From positions 20,483,877 through 20,547,876 of the forward strand of contig CM072546.1 of the NCBI GenBank assembly GCA_036898215.1: a stretch of 64,000 nt of DNA, read 5' to 3'. The notes under the pieces are model-generated. The model was not told the origin of the DNA. It did no database searches and was given only the letters and a program-made list of their open reading frames with translations. How positions within the stretch are numbered: the stretch's first letter is position 1; every line of letters begins with the position of its first letter. The position numbers and the translations under genes are program-made. Below, in pieces: positions 45,029 through 56,434 of this stretch. This DNA comes from Platycarya strobilacea. Lineage: Eukaryota; Streptophyta; Magnoliopsida; Fagales; Juglandaceae.

Positions 45029-48000
45029 CTAGCAGATATCCATAGCATGCATCATTCCTATTTCTCTTCTAATCATGTATAGTCTATCTTCTGGTAGGGG
45101 TTTTGTGAAAATGTCTGCCAATTGATCATGTGTACTAGTGAATTCTAATACAATATCGCCCTTTTGCACATGATCTCTAAGAAAATGATATCTAATTTCA
45201 ATATGTTTGGTCCGAGAATGTTGTATTGGATTTTTTGAAAGATTTATAGCACTTGTATTATCACATTTGATTGGAATGTGATTGTACATAAGTTTAAAAT
45301 CCCCAAGTTGTTGCTTCATGTAAAGAACTTGAGCACAATAACTACCCGCAGCAACATATTCTGCCTCAGCAGTAGATAGTGCAACAGAATTTTGTTTTTT
45401 ACTAAACCAAGAAACTAGTGCACGACCTAAGAAGTGACATGCTCCACTAGTGCTTTTTCGATCTATTTTACAGCCAGCATAATCTGCATCTGTGTAGCTG
45501 ATTAGATCGAAAGATGTGTGCTTAGGGTACCATAACCCTAAGTTAATTGTACCACTAAGATATCTAAGAATGCGCTTAACTGCAATTAAATGTGATTCTT
45601 TTGGAGATGATTGAAAGCGTGCACATAAGCACACACTAAACATAATATCTGGTCTACTGGCTGTCAAATATAATAAGCTACCAATCATACCTCGATATAA
45701 CTTCGAGTCAACTAGTTTACCGGTTTCATCTTTATCAAGTTTAGTGGATGGACTCATTGGTGTTCCAGTTTCCTTAGCACCTTCCATCCCAAATTTTTTC
45801 AGCAATTCCTTAATATATTTCGATTGATTGATGAATGTCCCACTTTTTGCTTGCTTAATTTGCAATCCGAGAAAGAATGTAAGCTCTCCCATCATGCTCA
45901 TTTCAAATTCTTCCTGCATAGTCTTAGCAAAAACTTGGCACATATTTTCATTAGTAGCACCGAATATTATATCATCAACATAAATCTGAATCAAAAGAAT
46001 ATCATCATTTTCGTATTTAATAAAAAGAGTTGTATCAATTTTTCCTCTTGAAAAGCCTTTTTTAATCAAGAAACCACTAAGTCTCTCGTACCACGCTCTA
46101 GGAGCTTGTTTGAGTCCATATAGTGCTTTTGTGAGTTTGAAAACATGATTTGGAGAAATATGATTTTCAAAACCTGGAGGTTGCTCAACATATACCTCTT
46201 CATTTATAAAACCGTTTAAGAAAGCACTTTTAACATCCATTTGAAAAAGTTTGAACTCTTTATAACAAGCATATGCAAGTAGCATTCGAATAGCTTCTAA
46301 TCTTGCGACTGGTGCATATGTCTCATCATAATCGATTCCTTCTTCTTGATTGAAACCTTGGGCTACAAGTCGAGCCTTATTTCTAGTAATGACTCCAGAC
46401 TCATCTTTCTTGTTTCTAAAAACCCATTTTGTTCCAATAATAGTATGATTTTTTGGTCTAGGAACAAGTGTCCAAACATCATTTCTTTCAAATTGATTAA
46501 GCTCTTCTTGCATAGCTAGAATCCAAGATTCATCAAAAAGTGCTTCATCAATGTTTTTAGGTTCAATCTGAGATAGAAAAGCAGTATGATTGCAAATATT
46601 TCTAAGAGATGATCGAGTGCTTATACCTCGTGAAGGTTCCCCCAGAATTTGTTCCACTGGATGATCTTTCACAAATTTCCACTGTTTGGTTGCATCTTGT
46701 ATTAAATTTTGATGATCTTTCCTGATATCTCCATGTTGGACTTCCTCTATTGTGTTCTCTTTGTTGAGATTGAGACTTTCCGTATTATTTATACCTCCTG
46801 TTTCTTCATCAATAGATTTCTTGGAGAGTAGAGAATTAGATTCATCAAATACTACATGCATAGATTCTTGTACAGTCAAAGTCTTTTTATTGAATACTCT
46901 ATAAGCTTTACTATTAGTAGAATACCCGAAAAAGATACCTTCATCAGATTTTGCATCAAACTTGCCTAAATTATCTCTGTCATTTAAAATAAAACATTTG
47001 CATCCAAATACATGAAAGTAACAAATGTTGGGTTTTTTCTCATTCCAAAGCTCATAGGGGGTTTTATCTAATTTAGACCTTAGCATAACTCTATTTATAA
47101 CATAACATGCAGTACTTACCGCTTCAGCCCAAAAATAACTAGGCAAGTTGTTCTCATTGAGCATTGTTCTTGCCATCTCTTGAAGAGATCTATTTTTCCT
47201 TTCTACTACCCCATTTTGTTGAGGAGTTCGAGGAGCAGAAAAATTATGCACAAAACCATTTTCATCACAAAATGTTTCAATATTTTTATTAACAAACTCT
47301 TTTCCCCTATCACTTCGGATACTTGAAATAGTATAACCCTTTTCATTTTGAATTCTCTTGCATAACTTGGTAAAAGCATTATGTGCCTCATCTTTATGAG
47401 TAAGAAAGATGACCCAAGTATATCTAGAGAAGTCATCAACAACAACAAATGCATAATATTTTCCTCCTAAACTTGCAACTCTATTTGGTCCAAAAAGATC
47501 CATGTGTATCAGTTACAGTGGTCTAGTAGTGGAAATATGTTTCTTGATTTTAAAAGAAGTTTTTGTTTGTTTACCAAATTGGCATGCATCACAAATTTTG
47601 TCTTTAAGAAAATTTACCTTTGGTAAACCTCTCACAAGATCATTTTTTGAAAGTTTGGAAATAAGTTCCATATTGGCATGACCTAGTCTTCTATGCCATA
47701 ACCAATTAGTTTCATTTTGAACTGAAAAACAAATCGCATCTTGTGAGGTAATTTCTTCAAAATCAATTGTATAAACATTGTTACTTCTAAAAGCAATAAA
47801 ACAAATATTACAATCATAATCATTCAATATAATGCACTTATCCATTTTGAAAGTAACTGTAAATCCTTTATCACATAATTGACTTATACTTAAAAGATTA
47901 TGTTTTAAACCTTCAACAAGTAGAACATCTTCAATTATAAGAGAAGACTCATTACCAATTTTACCTATTCCCACGATCTTCCCTTTCGAGTTGTCTCCAA

Positions 48001-48124
48001 ATGTCACGTGTCCTTCTTCTTTAGATCTAAGATCAAAGAACTTAGTCTTGTCTCCCGTCATGTGTCTTGAACATCCACTATCTAAAAACCATTTATTTTT
48101 GTTCGTGGAAGACATCATGCACAC
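45029..48124 (-). pseudogene. E2 pol: protease, integrase, RT, RNase H, with one stop codon
   Basis: From right to left: protease WFLDSGCSRHMTGDKTKF; GAG-pre-integrase WLWHRRLGHANMELI with CDACQFGKQTK; one TAA at 47513-47515 after ISTTRPL; then integrase with MDLFGP, IRSDRGKEF and NGVVERKNRS (the D, D and E positions); RT with FQMDVKSAFLNGF, LYGLKQAPRAWYERL and YVDDIIFG; RNase H with DADYAGCKIDRKSTSG, STAEAEYVAA and ADIFTKPLPEDR. The C terminus is HAMDIC. Apart from the one stop (CAA in the usual form of this motif, by family knowledge) the reading frame is open from 48124 to 45029. The gag-pol junction lies just upstream; pol appears to be in a different frame from gag, so frameshifting or another mode would be required. 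Confidence 0.9.
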
Positions 48125-48176
48125 CTATAAAAACAATTAAAATGATTTTTCTTGGTACCCAAGTTCTTTGGGTCCT

Positions 48177-49808
48177 TTATTTATTAGTATTAGAAATAAG
48201 ATTTTTAGGTACCCATATGGTCCTAATAATCATTGTATGTTTTCTTCTAATAGGACAAGCAGAATAATTATGACCATTTCTATTACAAAAATTACAAATA
48301 GCATGTGACATATATGAAGAACTTGAGTGATTATAATAGTATCCTTTTTTAACAAAATTATTTTTATGAAAAGAATTTTGAATATTGGACTTTGATGTAG
48401 AAGGATTATCAAAGAAGTTTTTATAAGGTTTGTATTTTTGTTTTGGCATATATCCCAAGCCTGCCTTATCAAAAACACATCTTTGACTACCAAGAAGTTT
48501 TTCAAAATTTCTTTTTCCATTCGTAAAGTTTTCAATAATATTTTCTAAATCAGTTTTCTTTTTCTTCAACTCAAAATTTTCATCTTTCAAAACAATATTT
48601 TCTTTTCTTAAAATATCAATTTTGTTTGTTAAAGAAGAATTTTTCTTTTTCAAAACAGTATACTTGATACCCAATTTTTCAAATTCCTCATATACCTCTT
48701 CTAAAACATTTTGCAATTCTTCATATGAAGGATCTTCAATATTATCAAGATTTGTTACCTCAATGTCATCTTTAGCCATAAGACAAAGATTTGCTGATTC
48801 TCCATTGCTTGCTTCACTATCTGAGCTACTTGAATCATCATCCCACGTAGCTTTCATTGCCTTTTTGCCTTTGTTTCGATCTTTCTTTAGCAGAGGACAA
48901 TCTGGCTTGATATGACCAAGTTTATTGCATTTATAACAAATTAAAGTGTCATTTTTACCTGAATCTTTCTTGGAAAACTTATTGAAGGATTTCCTTGGAG
49001 GAGTTTTATTTTTCTTTAAGAACCTCTGAATTCTTCTTGTTATCATCGCAACTTCTTCATCTTTGTCGTCATTTTCCTCATCTTCATCACTTTCACTTTC
49101 ATGTGGAACAGCTTTAAGTGCCAAGCTCTTCTTTGACTTTCCTTCTTCTTCTCCTCTTTTCAATGTGTACTCATGGGTGATAAGTGACCCGATGAGTTCA
49201 TTCACTTCGAGCTTCTTGAGGTCTCTAGCTTCAAGAATCGCTGTCACTTTTGATTCCCAACGTTTTGGTAGAGAGTTGAGAATTTTTCTTACTATCTCCA
49301 CTTTGGAATAAACTTTGCCAAGAGCTGTCAAGCTATTTATGATGTTAGTAAAACGAGTGTACATACTAGAAATAGATTCATCATCATTCATCTTAAACAT
49401 TTCATATTCATGAGTAAGAATATAAATTTTTGATTCCTTGACTTGAGAAGTTCCTTCATAAGTAACTTCCAAGTTATCCCAAATTTCCTTTGCTGTAGCA
49501 CAAGTCATTACTTTATTAAATTCATTACCATTGAGAGCATTATATAATAAATTCATAGCAGTTAAATTCAAAGTATAAAGTCTATCGTCTTCACGATTAA
49601 ACTCTTCTTCTTCTTTTATGACCTTTACTCCATCAACTACTTTTGTTGGAATATAAGGTCCATTTACAATACATTTCCAGATTTCTCGACCTTGAGCCTG
49701 AAGGAATATTCTCATTCTAACTTTCCAGAATGAGTAATTGTCTCCACAAAAGAGTGGAGGCCGACTGCTAGATTGACCTTCACCAAATGAAGCTGCAATG
49801 TTAGCCAT
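48177..49808 (-). CDS. E2 gag, intact, 543 residues
   Basis: ATG at 49808 (MANIAASFGEGQSSS) follows the primer site by about 45 bp. It carries a UBN2-type capsid region (FWKVRMRIFLQAQGREIW, NLEVTYEGTSQVKESKI), an acidic linker (ESESDEDEENDDKDEE), zinc knuckle CYKCNKLGHIKPDC, a long coiled-coil-like stretch (KKNSSLTNKIDILRKENIVL) and a second knuckle CNFCNRNGHNYSAC near the C terminus. It would form the virus-like particle that packages element RNA. By eye it is about 95% identical to E1 gag. Confidence 0.92.
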   Translation of the reverse strand: MANIAASFGEGQSSSRPPLFCGDNYSFWKVRMRIFLQAQGREIWKCIVNGPYIPTKVVDGVKVIKEEEEFNREDDRLYTLNLTAMNLLYNALNGNEFNKVMTCATAKEIWDNLEVTYEGTSQVKESKIYILTHEYEMFKMNDDESISSMYTRFTNIINSLTALGKVYSKVEIVRKILNSLPKRWESKVTAILEARDLKKLEVNELIGSLITHEYTLKRGEEEGKSKKSLALKAVPHESESDEDEENDDKDEEVAMITRRIQRFLKKNKTPPRKSFNKFSKKDSGKNDTLICYKCNKLGHIKPDCPLLKKDRNKGKKAMKATWDDDSSSSDSEASNGESANLCLMAKDDIEVTNLDNIEDPSYEELQNVLEEVYEEFEKLGIKYTVLKKKNSSLTNKIDILRKENIVLKDENFELKKKKTDLENIIENFTNGKRNFEKLLGSQRCVFDKAGLGYMPKQKYKPYKNFFDNPSTSKSNIQNSFHKNNFVKKGYYYNHSSSSYMSHAICNFCNRNGHNYSACPIRRKHTMIIRTIWVPKNLISNTNK

Positions 49809-49852
49809 AAGATCTTAACTCAAAAGATAGTTAATCTTATAATAGAGCTCTA

Positions 49853-49864
49853 GCTCTGATACCA
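49853..49864 (-). other. Primer-binding site of E2
   Basis: TGGTATCAGAGC on the minus strand, two bases inside the 5' LTR. Only one copy, unlike E1. Confidence 0.9.
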
Positions 49865-49866
49865 CT

Positions 49867-51335
49867 TGTTGTCCAGATGACTAACACAAGAGGGAGGGTG
49901 AATTGAGTTGTATTTAAAAAATAACAATTATAAATCAAATATATAATATAAAATATAAATAAAATATGAAACAATAATAAATATAAAGAGTAAGGGTAAG
50001 AGAGAAGCAAACTCAGTATGTTAACGAGGTTCGGCCCCACTGCCTACGTCCTCGCCTCAAGCTACCTCTTGAGGATCCCCAAATCCACTATCCAATTTCC
50101 TTTAGGTGGAGATAGAAACCTATTACACCTTTGAGCAGCACCGCTCCAAAGAATCCGTGTAGAACACCCTCTACACTTCCAATCACCTCACACTTGGTGA
50201 TTTAACTATTCCACGTGTAGAACACCTTCTACACTTCCAATCACCTTACACTTGGTGATTTAACTATTCCCCGTGTAGAACACCTTCTACACACACAAGG
50301 GTTATACACACCCTTTTACAAATACAAGAATTGATAGTAGGTAGACTATCAAAATACACTCCTCAATGAGTGAGATAGAAACAATACAGCGCAACCTATA
50401 TCTCTCTCAACATGAACAAGAATTAAGGCTCAAAACTTTAGAAAAGAGAGAATGAGAGCTTTGAAGAAATGATGCAAAACTTAGCAATAGATGTGTAAGC
50501 TCTTGTTATGATTTTTGAAAAACTCAAGTGAGCTATTTATAGGTAAATGAGTCTTCAATTTCAAATTTGAAAAGATTCCCATGTCAAATAAGAGCACTAT
50601 TCACTTTTCAAAAAATTCAAATAAAAACATTTCCTTTTTGCATTTGTCAAAAACAACTCCATTCATTTTTCAAAGAAATCAAACCTAATCTTTTGCTTTT
50701 CATACAAGACAAAATGAGCATGATTTATTTTTCAAACCAAATCATCTTCTTTTTGCATATGTCAAAAAAACACACAATCACCCTTTAAGATTTTCAAACA
50801 AATCATCTATCTTTTATATTTGTCAAAAAAACACACAACCACCCTTTAAGATTCTCAAACAAAATCATCTACCTTTTGCATTAGTAAAAAAAAACACACC
50901 ACCTCCCTTCAAGACTTTCAAACAAAATATGCACATGTCAAATATGATAATCAATCATCTTATAAAATCAAGTTTTTATAAAAAAATATAATTTTCAAAA
51001 TTATTTTGTTTGATGGTGTTATGCACATGTGAAAAACATAATTTTCAAAACTAAGACATTTAAAAATGTCTTGCATATGTGGAAAAAGTAATTTGATGTT
51101 TTATGAGAAAAAAGAGTAATTTGGAGCCTTAATCCAATTTCTAATTTTATCAAGAGATGTACAAAAATAATCTATGAGTTTCATTTGTAGACTTGATATC
51201 TTTCTTGCTCATGCTTGATTTCTTGATGTGTTTAGCTCCCTTCATGCATAGACAACTTGAGCTTGAGTTTTCAATATTATTTGTTATCATCAAAATTTAT
51301 ACGTAAATACGAGACTTGAAACCTTGGGTTCAACA
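49867..51335 (-). repeat. 5' LTR of E2
   Basis: TGTTGTCCAGATG..GGTTCAACA in plus orientation, 1469 bp; TATA box on the minus strand at 50532-50541; hairpin array at 50157-50292. Confidence 0.95.
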
Positions 51336-51340
51336 GATGC

Positions 51341-52639
51341 TTATCTCTACCATTCTAAGGTTCTTCCGTCTTTCCTACATTCTTGAATTTCTGCTATTGT
51401 TGCATTTAATTGCAAGGTGCTAGCGAGGAAGTATGTCACAAGCTGTTAGCCAGTTGATATATTACTTGCTAAGTAGTCTCCTTGTTTAACCCACCATTGT
51501 TGGTGGAATTTGGATGAACAAAATGGAAAGGGAAAAAGGAAAAGAGGACATGGCAAAATTCTTCATTAATCCCTTTATTAAAGATGTGAACTTTTGGCTG
51601 AATGCTTCATGCCCGTTGTGAAAAGGACTTGGTTGAATTCCCTTTTGGAAAACCGGTTATTTCCCAAGATTTTCTTATTATTATTCAAAGTTCCTTTCTT
51701 GTGAAATTGAATAAACCTCATCTGTTTGCCATTGCCTTCAGTGATATTTTATGGCAAAAAAATATTTTTTGGTGATTTATTTTATTTTATGTGTGGATAT
51801 TTTGTAGATGAAATCAAGTCTATTATGTGAGAAACTTGCCACCTTTTCTATCTGCTTCTGAAGTGGGGGAGGAATTCAAGAATTTTGGTAGACTCAATGA
51901 TGAGGATGTGGTCATATGAAGTCGCAAGGTTCCTTTTGACATCTGTATCGGCTATTTTATTGCCTACAAGCATCAATGAATTGAAGCAAAATATGAGGAC
52001 AAGTGCCTTATGGAAGCACTTGTTCAGCTAAAATGGGAACGATGGATGTAACTTGATGCATTATTTTATACCTTGATGTACTAGGTTGGACTCTGGTTAG
52101 TAGAATCTGGTTGTCTCTTGATTTAGGTTTTTGATGGAGTCTTGTTGTTATTCCTTGATGGAATCTAGTTGTAGCTCTTATCATTAATTTAGTAAGAATG
52201 CTTTATGCTTCACATTCCCTAGATATTAAGAATTGAAGCTATTTGACATAGAGTATGTTATATTGAAGGGATGATAAGTGTGGTACAATTGGAAATATAA
52301 ACTCTATGCTCCAAATTGAGAACATTGCAGATTAATGGAAAAAAGGGCTTACAAATTACCAGTCTGGCTACACTTAAGCAGTAACAAATTTAACAAACTT
52401 CATAAACATATTAGCATCATTCAAAAAATTCCTTAACACAAACTTAATTGTCCATTGATTTTGATCCTATCAAACAACATGAGATTGGAATTGAAAGTCT
52501 GTAATATCTTAACCTTGACTTTGAAGCTCTTCCCGATCATTAAGAAGAACCAATACGCTATTTTGGATGTCCTCTTCTCTTTTATGAATCTCTTTCATTG
52601 CATGTTGGAGTTCTTCTCTCTTTTGACTTCAACCAAATA
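51341..52639. other. Non-coding DNA downstream of the mannanase remnant
   Basis: No intact gene. Between about 52500 and 52640 the minus strand may hold further degraded mannanase sequence (a GKSF word near 52530 fits the EFGKS region of the family), but the frame is lost. The rest is AT-rich without recognisable features. Confidence 0.4.
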
Positions 52640-54904
52640 GCTTAATTTTTTATCAGGATATGAGTATGTCATTGCAAAATCAATGCCCCGGATTTGATTA
52701 TTTGCAATGAAATCTGTTCCGATTTGGAGACTAGGATTGAGTCCCTTCCTCTAAGTTGTGGATTTCACATAAAATCTTTCTAAACTAGGGGTGTTTAACC
52801 GGGTTCTGGACCGGGAAACCGGGTCAACTCGGCTTGGAACCAATAGGTCAAAATTGGTTTGGATTCTAACTCGGATTCACCCGGGTTTAAATCGAGATTG
52901 GATTCGAATTGATCCCCTTTTTTTAAAAGCTGAAAATCCGGTTTCCGAATTGAAACCGGATTTCAAACCCTTTTTTTTTTTGGTATAAGCCATCTTTTGT
53001 TGATTTTTTGAGGAAAAAATGTTTATAAAAATCCTATATCTCATTACCTATTTTTTTAAGATATAATGTTAAAAAGCAAAATTTTGTTAATATATAAAAT
53101 CCTTCATTTTTATCATCGTCCATACATCAAAATGAAAAAATAATTAACTTTTTAACTAAATACATGTAAAAATAAAAATAAAAAAAGGAATCCACTACAT
53201 AGTACATTGTTTGAACTAATTTCCTTAGAAAATTACAAAACACATACATTGCTTTAATTAAACTCCAATACACAACATTAAACATAATCAACTAATTTAC
53301 TACATCATCACAAAAGAACTTTGATTTGCCATCATCATGAAAATAGTCACATTTTGATTTGCTATCCATCTACAATTCCTCAAAACAAAAACAAAAATAG
53401 AAAATTATTTGGGATTTTACTCATTGTAACTCAACTCAATTCATGAAAAGGCTAGCCAAATCATATACACAAAGGAAGTGGAAGTGGAAAACAATTACCT
53501 GCTGCACTCTATTTTATCATAAAATCGAAAGACTACACAACAAGAATCAAAGACATGAAATTTGTTTACAAAATTTATATCATGTACACCAAAGAAAATG
53601 AAAAAACCAATAAACTTTTTAACAGTTAGGATACTCTGTAATCATTTAAGATCAATAACTTACTGAACAACAAATCAAACCTTACTCAAAAAGAATGTCT
53701 TGTAGCAGTTGTGATCAAATACATATCAACAAATGGAGAATTCATACACCATTAGAATATTAAGAAGAAAAGAAAAAAACATAACAAAAAATAAATAGAG
53801 GTCAAGCTCTATTTAATCATTAGTACATAAATAGAGGCCAAGCTCTTATTTGTTATTTAATCATAAATAACAAATAAATGATAAGTTAAAATTAATAACA
53901 ACTAAGAATATTGTTTAATTATTAGAACATTGAATTAGGAGATAAAAGTGAAGTCTTGAAATTGAGTCCAAATACCAAAGAGTAGGGATGGAATACAGAA
54001 ATAGGTGGACAGAGAATCAGCTTAATTACCACTCTTTGAAAAAAAGGTTCCCAGAATTGTTGAATCTCAAGGCCTGAAACCACAAGTCAAAAAGTCCTGC
54101 AAAAAAAGAACACAAATAAGAAACACATAAATCATTAAAAGAAAGCATCAAACACAACAGCCAAATCATAACTAAACCACCAAACTCACCACATTTGAAA
54201 TGCTTGTCTACGCTTAGACGGTTTAGAACCATCTTTATCCCCACTAAGATGCCCCCTAAAGGCCATCAAAGCAAGACAACAAAAATACCCAAAACAATGT
54301 AACCAAAACAATTACAGATTTTAAAAATTTATAAAACGTCTCACCAACGAGAAAGGCATTAGATTAATAACATACAAATTTATTTACATATTATACTCTA
54401 CAATCTTGGCTCCTGAATCTAAAGACTACAGATGATGATGATATTAGGTAGAACAAAATTATCTAATTTAAGAAAAAATTATATATAAAAAGAATATGTA
54501 TTACGGCATTAGATGGTACTGAAATATATTTGAAAGTCAGATGATACAGAAATGGATCATGAATCCAAGTTATTCGCATGCAATATGACCATAAAAATAT
54601 AGAGATCTGCCCATAAAAAAAGGCTCTAAACAGATCTAAGAGATCAATTTTTTTTTTCCTTTTATGTACGTAGCAACAAACCCATTAAAAATACTTCTCA
54701 AACATTCATAAATTCTAATCAAAACAAACCCAAATCAACAAAGAGAAAACAAAACAAAGAGGAAAGAAAACATATCCAATCGGACTAGAACCCAAAAAAA
54801 AAAAGAGCATATCTAGCCAAACGGAGCCTCTGCTATTCATTGGCGTTGATGACTAGGGTTTCATCGCTCAAAATAAAGAGCTGACTATGGGTTCGTCGCT
54901 CAAA

Positions 54905-54937
<33 letters not shown>

Positions 54938-55093
54938 TTTCAGGAGGGCATCAATTATCGGGGGGAGAGAGAGAGTACGAGAGAAATCGGCAATAATGAT
55001 AGTTCTTGTAGATCGGCGACAGCATCAGCTCATGGAGATTGCTGATGGCGATAGCTCATGGAGATCAGTGAGGAGGCTAGGGTTTCTATTTCG

Positions 55094-55124
<31 letters not shown>

Positions 55125-56108
55125 GACTGAGGGCGATGGAGCGATTGAGCGAGTTTTTGCTTTTTAGGTTTTAAAATTTGGGTACCGACTTTAATTCTAG
55201 TATCGGGATTTTAAATCCATATCCAGCCCATATAATCCGGATGTTTAAAATTCAGGATTTAATTTACATTTAATCAAGATCCGGAATCCGGTAATCCAGA
55301 TTTCAAACCGAACCGGAAAAATATCCGGCCCACTGAACAACCCTATTCTAAACTAGCTTCTAACAGGTGATTTCTATAAATGGTCTTTACATAGGAATCA
55401 ATTTCAGTTATCCAAGCCTGTCGGAAAAGAACCAAAGGATTTAAGTTTAGCTCGAATTTTGAACAACAACTGTAAAAACCATGGCAGCTTGTAAAATAAA
55501 CAAAACACAATGTGTGGAAAAAGTTTTTGGAGTGAGACCCATATAACTTAAAGCTTAATCTAGATCTTACCCGGGAAAGACAAAAAATAAGAGAGACAAT
55601 TGTAGCATAAGTAGTCCTCCTTGAAGGATCTGATTTGCATCTAGGTTCATTTATAAGCTCCCAGGCCATGATTGTTGGGTCACCTTTGTATTGACTCTAG
55701 AATAGCTATTATATCTGGACAGAACAGTTTGGAAAGGTATAGCAAAATTAGTCCTGGACATCTTATATCTAGATCTCACAAAATAAAATCTCAGGAACTC
55801 TGCATTACTGAAACTAAATCTGATTACTATTTTTTTGCCTTATATAATTTTTTATGGTAAAATCATTATATCTCAAAATTTTAGAGAAATTAAAAAAAAA
55901 TGGATTGGCTTACCTTTATATGGTTCTTAGTAACCCTTAATGACAGGATTCCTAAAAAAATCATCTTCAGCTAATAGGTACTACCCCTGATTTCTTGTCT
56001 AGTTCGCATACTATTTTTTGTCCCTCTAAAGCTTTCATAGTTGTTTGCCAAGCTCAATATGAGCTTAAGCCCATACCTCCTGGCCTCATCCATAACAAAA
56101 TCTAAGCC
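52640..56108 (-). pseudogene. Mannan endo-1,4-beta-mannosidase (GH5) pseudogene, split by a hAT element
   Basis: Minus-strand exons of a plant endo-beta-mannanase, a secreted enzyme that cuts cell-wall mannans. Exon a (56108-55914): GLDFVMDEARRYGLKLILSL, NNYESFRG, later EDDFFRNPVIKGY, with donor GTAAGC. Exon b (about 55728-55620): TVLSRYNSYSRV, a one-base shift, then KGDPTIMAWELINEPRC and SDPS; NEP carries the acid/base glutamate. Exon c (from 55417, acceptor GACAG): AWITEIDSYVK, NHLLEASLE. Here the hAT element interrupts, and the frame resumes at 52777 with RFYVKSTT, a stop, then IGTDFIANNQIRGIDFAM and YPDKKLS. N-terminal exons and most of the C terminus, including the nucleophile EFG, are missing or unreadable. 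A frameshift in exon a, another in exon b and the stop show it is a pseudogene independent of the insertion. Confidence 0.88.
52786..55345. mobile_element. hAT-type non-autonomous transposon with perfect 8-bp target repeat
   Basis: Left end TAGGGGTGTTTA and inverted right end TAGGGTTGTTCA are terminal inverted repeats. TTCTAAAC flanks both sides (52778-52785 and 55346-55353), the 8-bp duplication typical of hAT. Subterminal regions are rich in CCGG, CCGGGTT and CCGGATTT words on both sides. No transposase motif is seen inside; a 72-codon minus-strand frame at 54026-54244 is unrecognised. Two GA microsatellites lie at about 54905-54933 and 55097-55123. Confidence 0.88.
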
Positions 56109-56434
56109 CTCCAAAGTTCAAAAGTCCAAAAAGAGAGGACCCAGAAAACCAAGATCAACATTCTGAACTTTTCAAATTTAAAGAATTGTACAAAATGGTA
56201 GAAAATAATGAGAGAGGGAGAGGGAGAGGGGGAGGGGGGAGGGCGGAGGGAGGAATTACTGATGCAACATTCTTGCCACCATCCACAACTGGATTGGCAT
56301 ATACAAAAATGTCTAATATATGGCAAAATTGGATAGATCCCCAGTCCCCCTACCCCAAGAAACTCAGAAACTCAAAAAACTCAGAGAACAAGCATTGAAC
56401 CCAAGTGAAGGAAATCAACCTCGGTCTCAGAGTT
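56109..56434. other. Non-coding stretch with a purine/G-rich tract
   Basis: At about 56207-56253 the plus strand is almost purely purine, with many GGG/GGGG runs that could form a G-quadruplex. No gene is seen. Confidence 0.6.

Larger units (their letters stand above)
42493..51335 (-). mobile_element. E2: full-length, young SIRE-like Copia retrotransposon
   Basis: LTRs at 42493-43959 and 49867-51335 are nearly identical (about a dozen differences counted by eye over 1.47 kb). A perfect 5-bp target repeat GATGC flanks it (42488-42492 and 51336-51340). Minus-strand order: primer site, gag, pol, antisense ORF, tandem repeats, polypurine tract. The only clear lesion in coding sequence is one stop in pol (47513-47515), so it is recent and almost intact. 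Confidence 0.95.
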
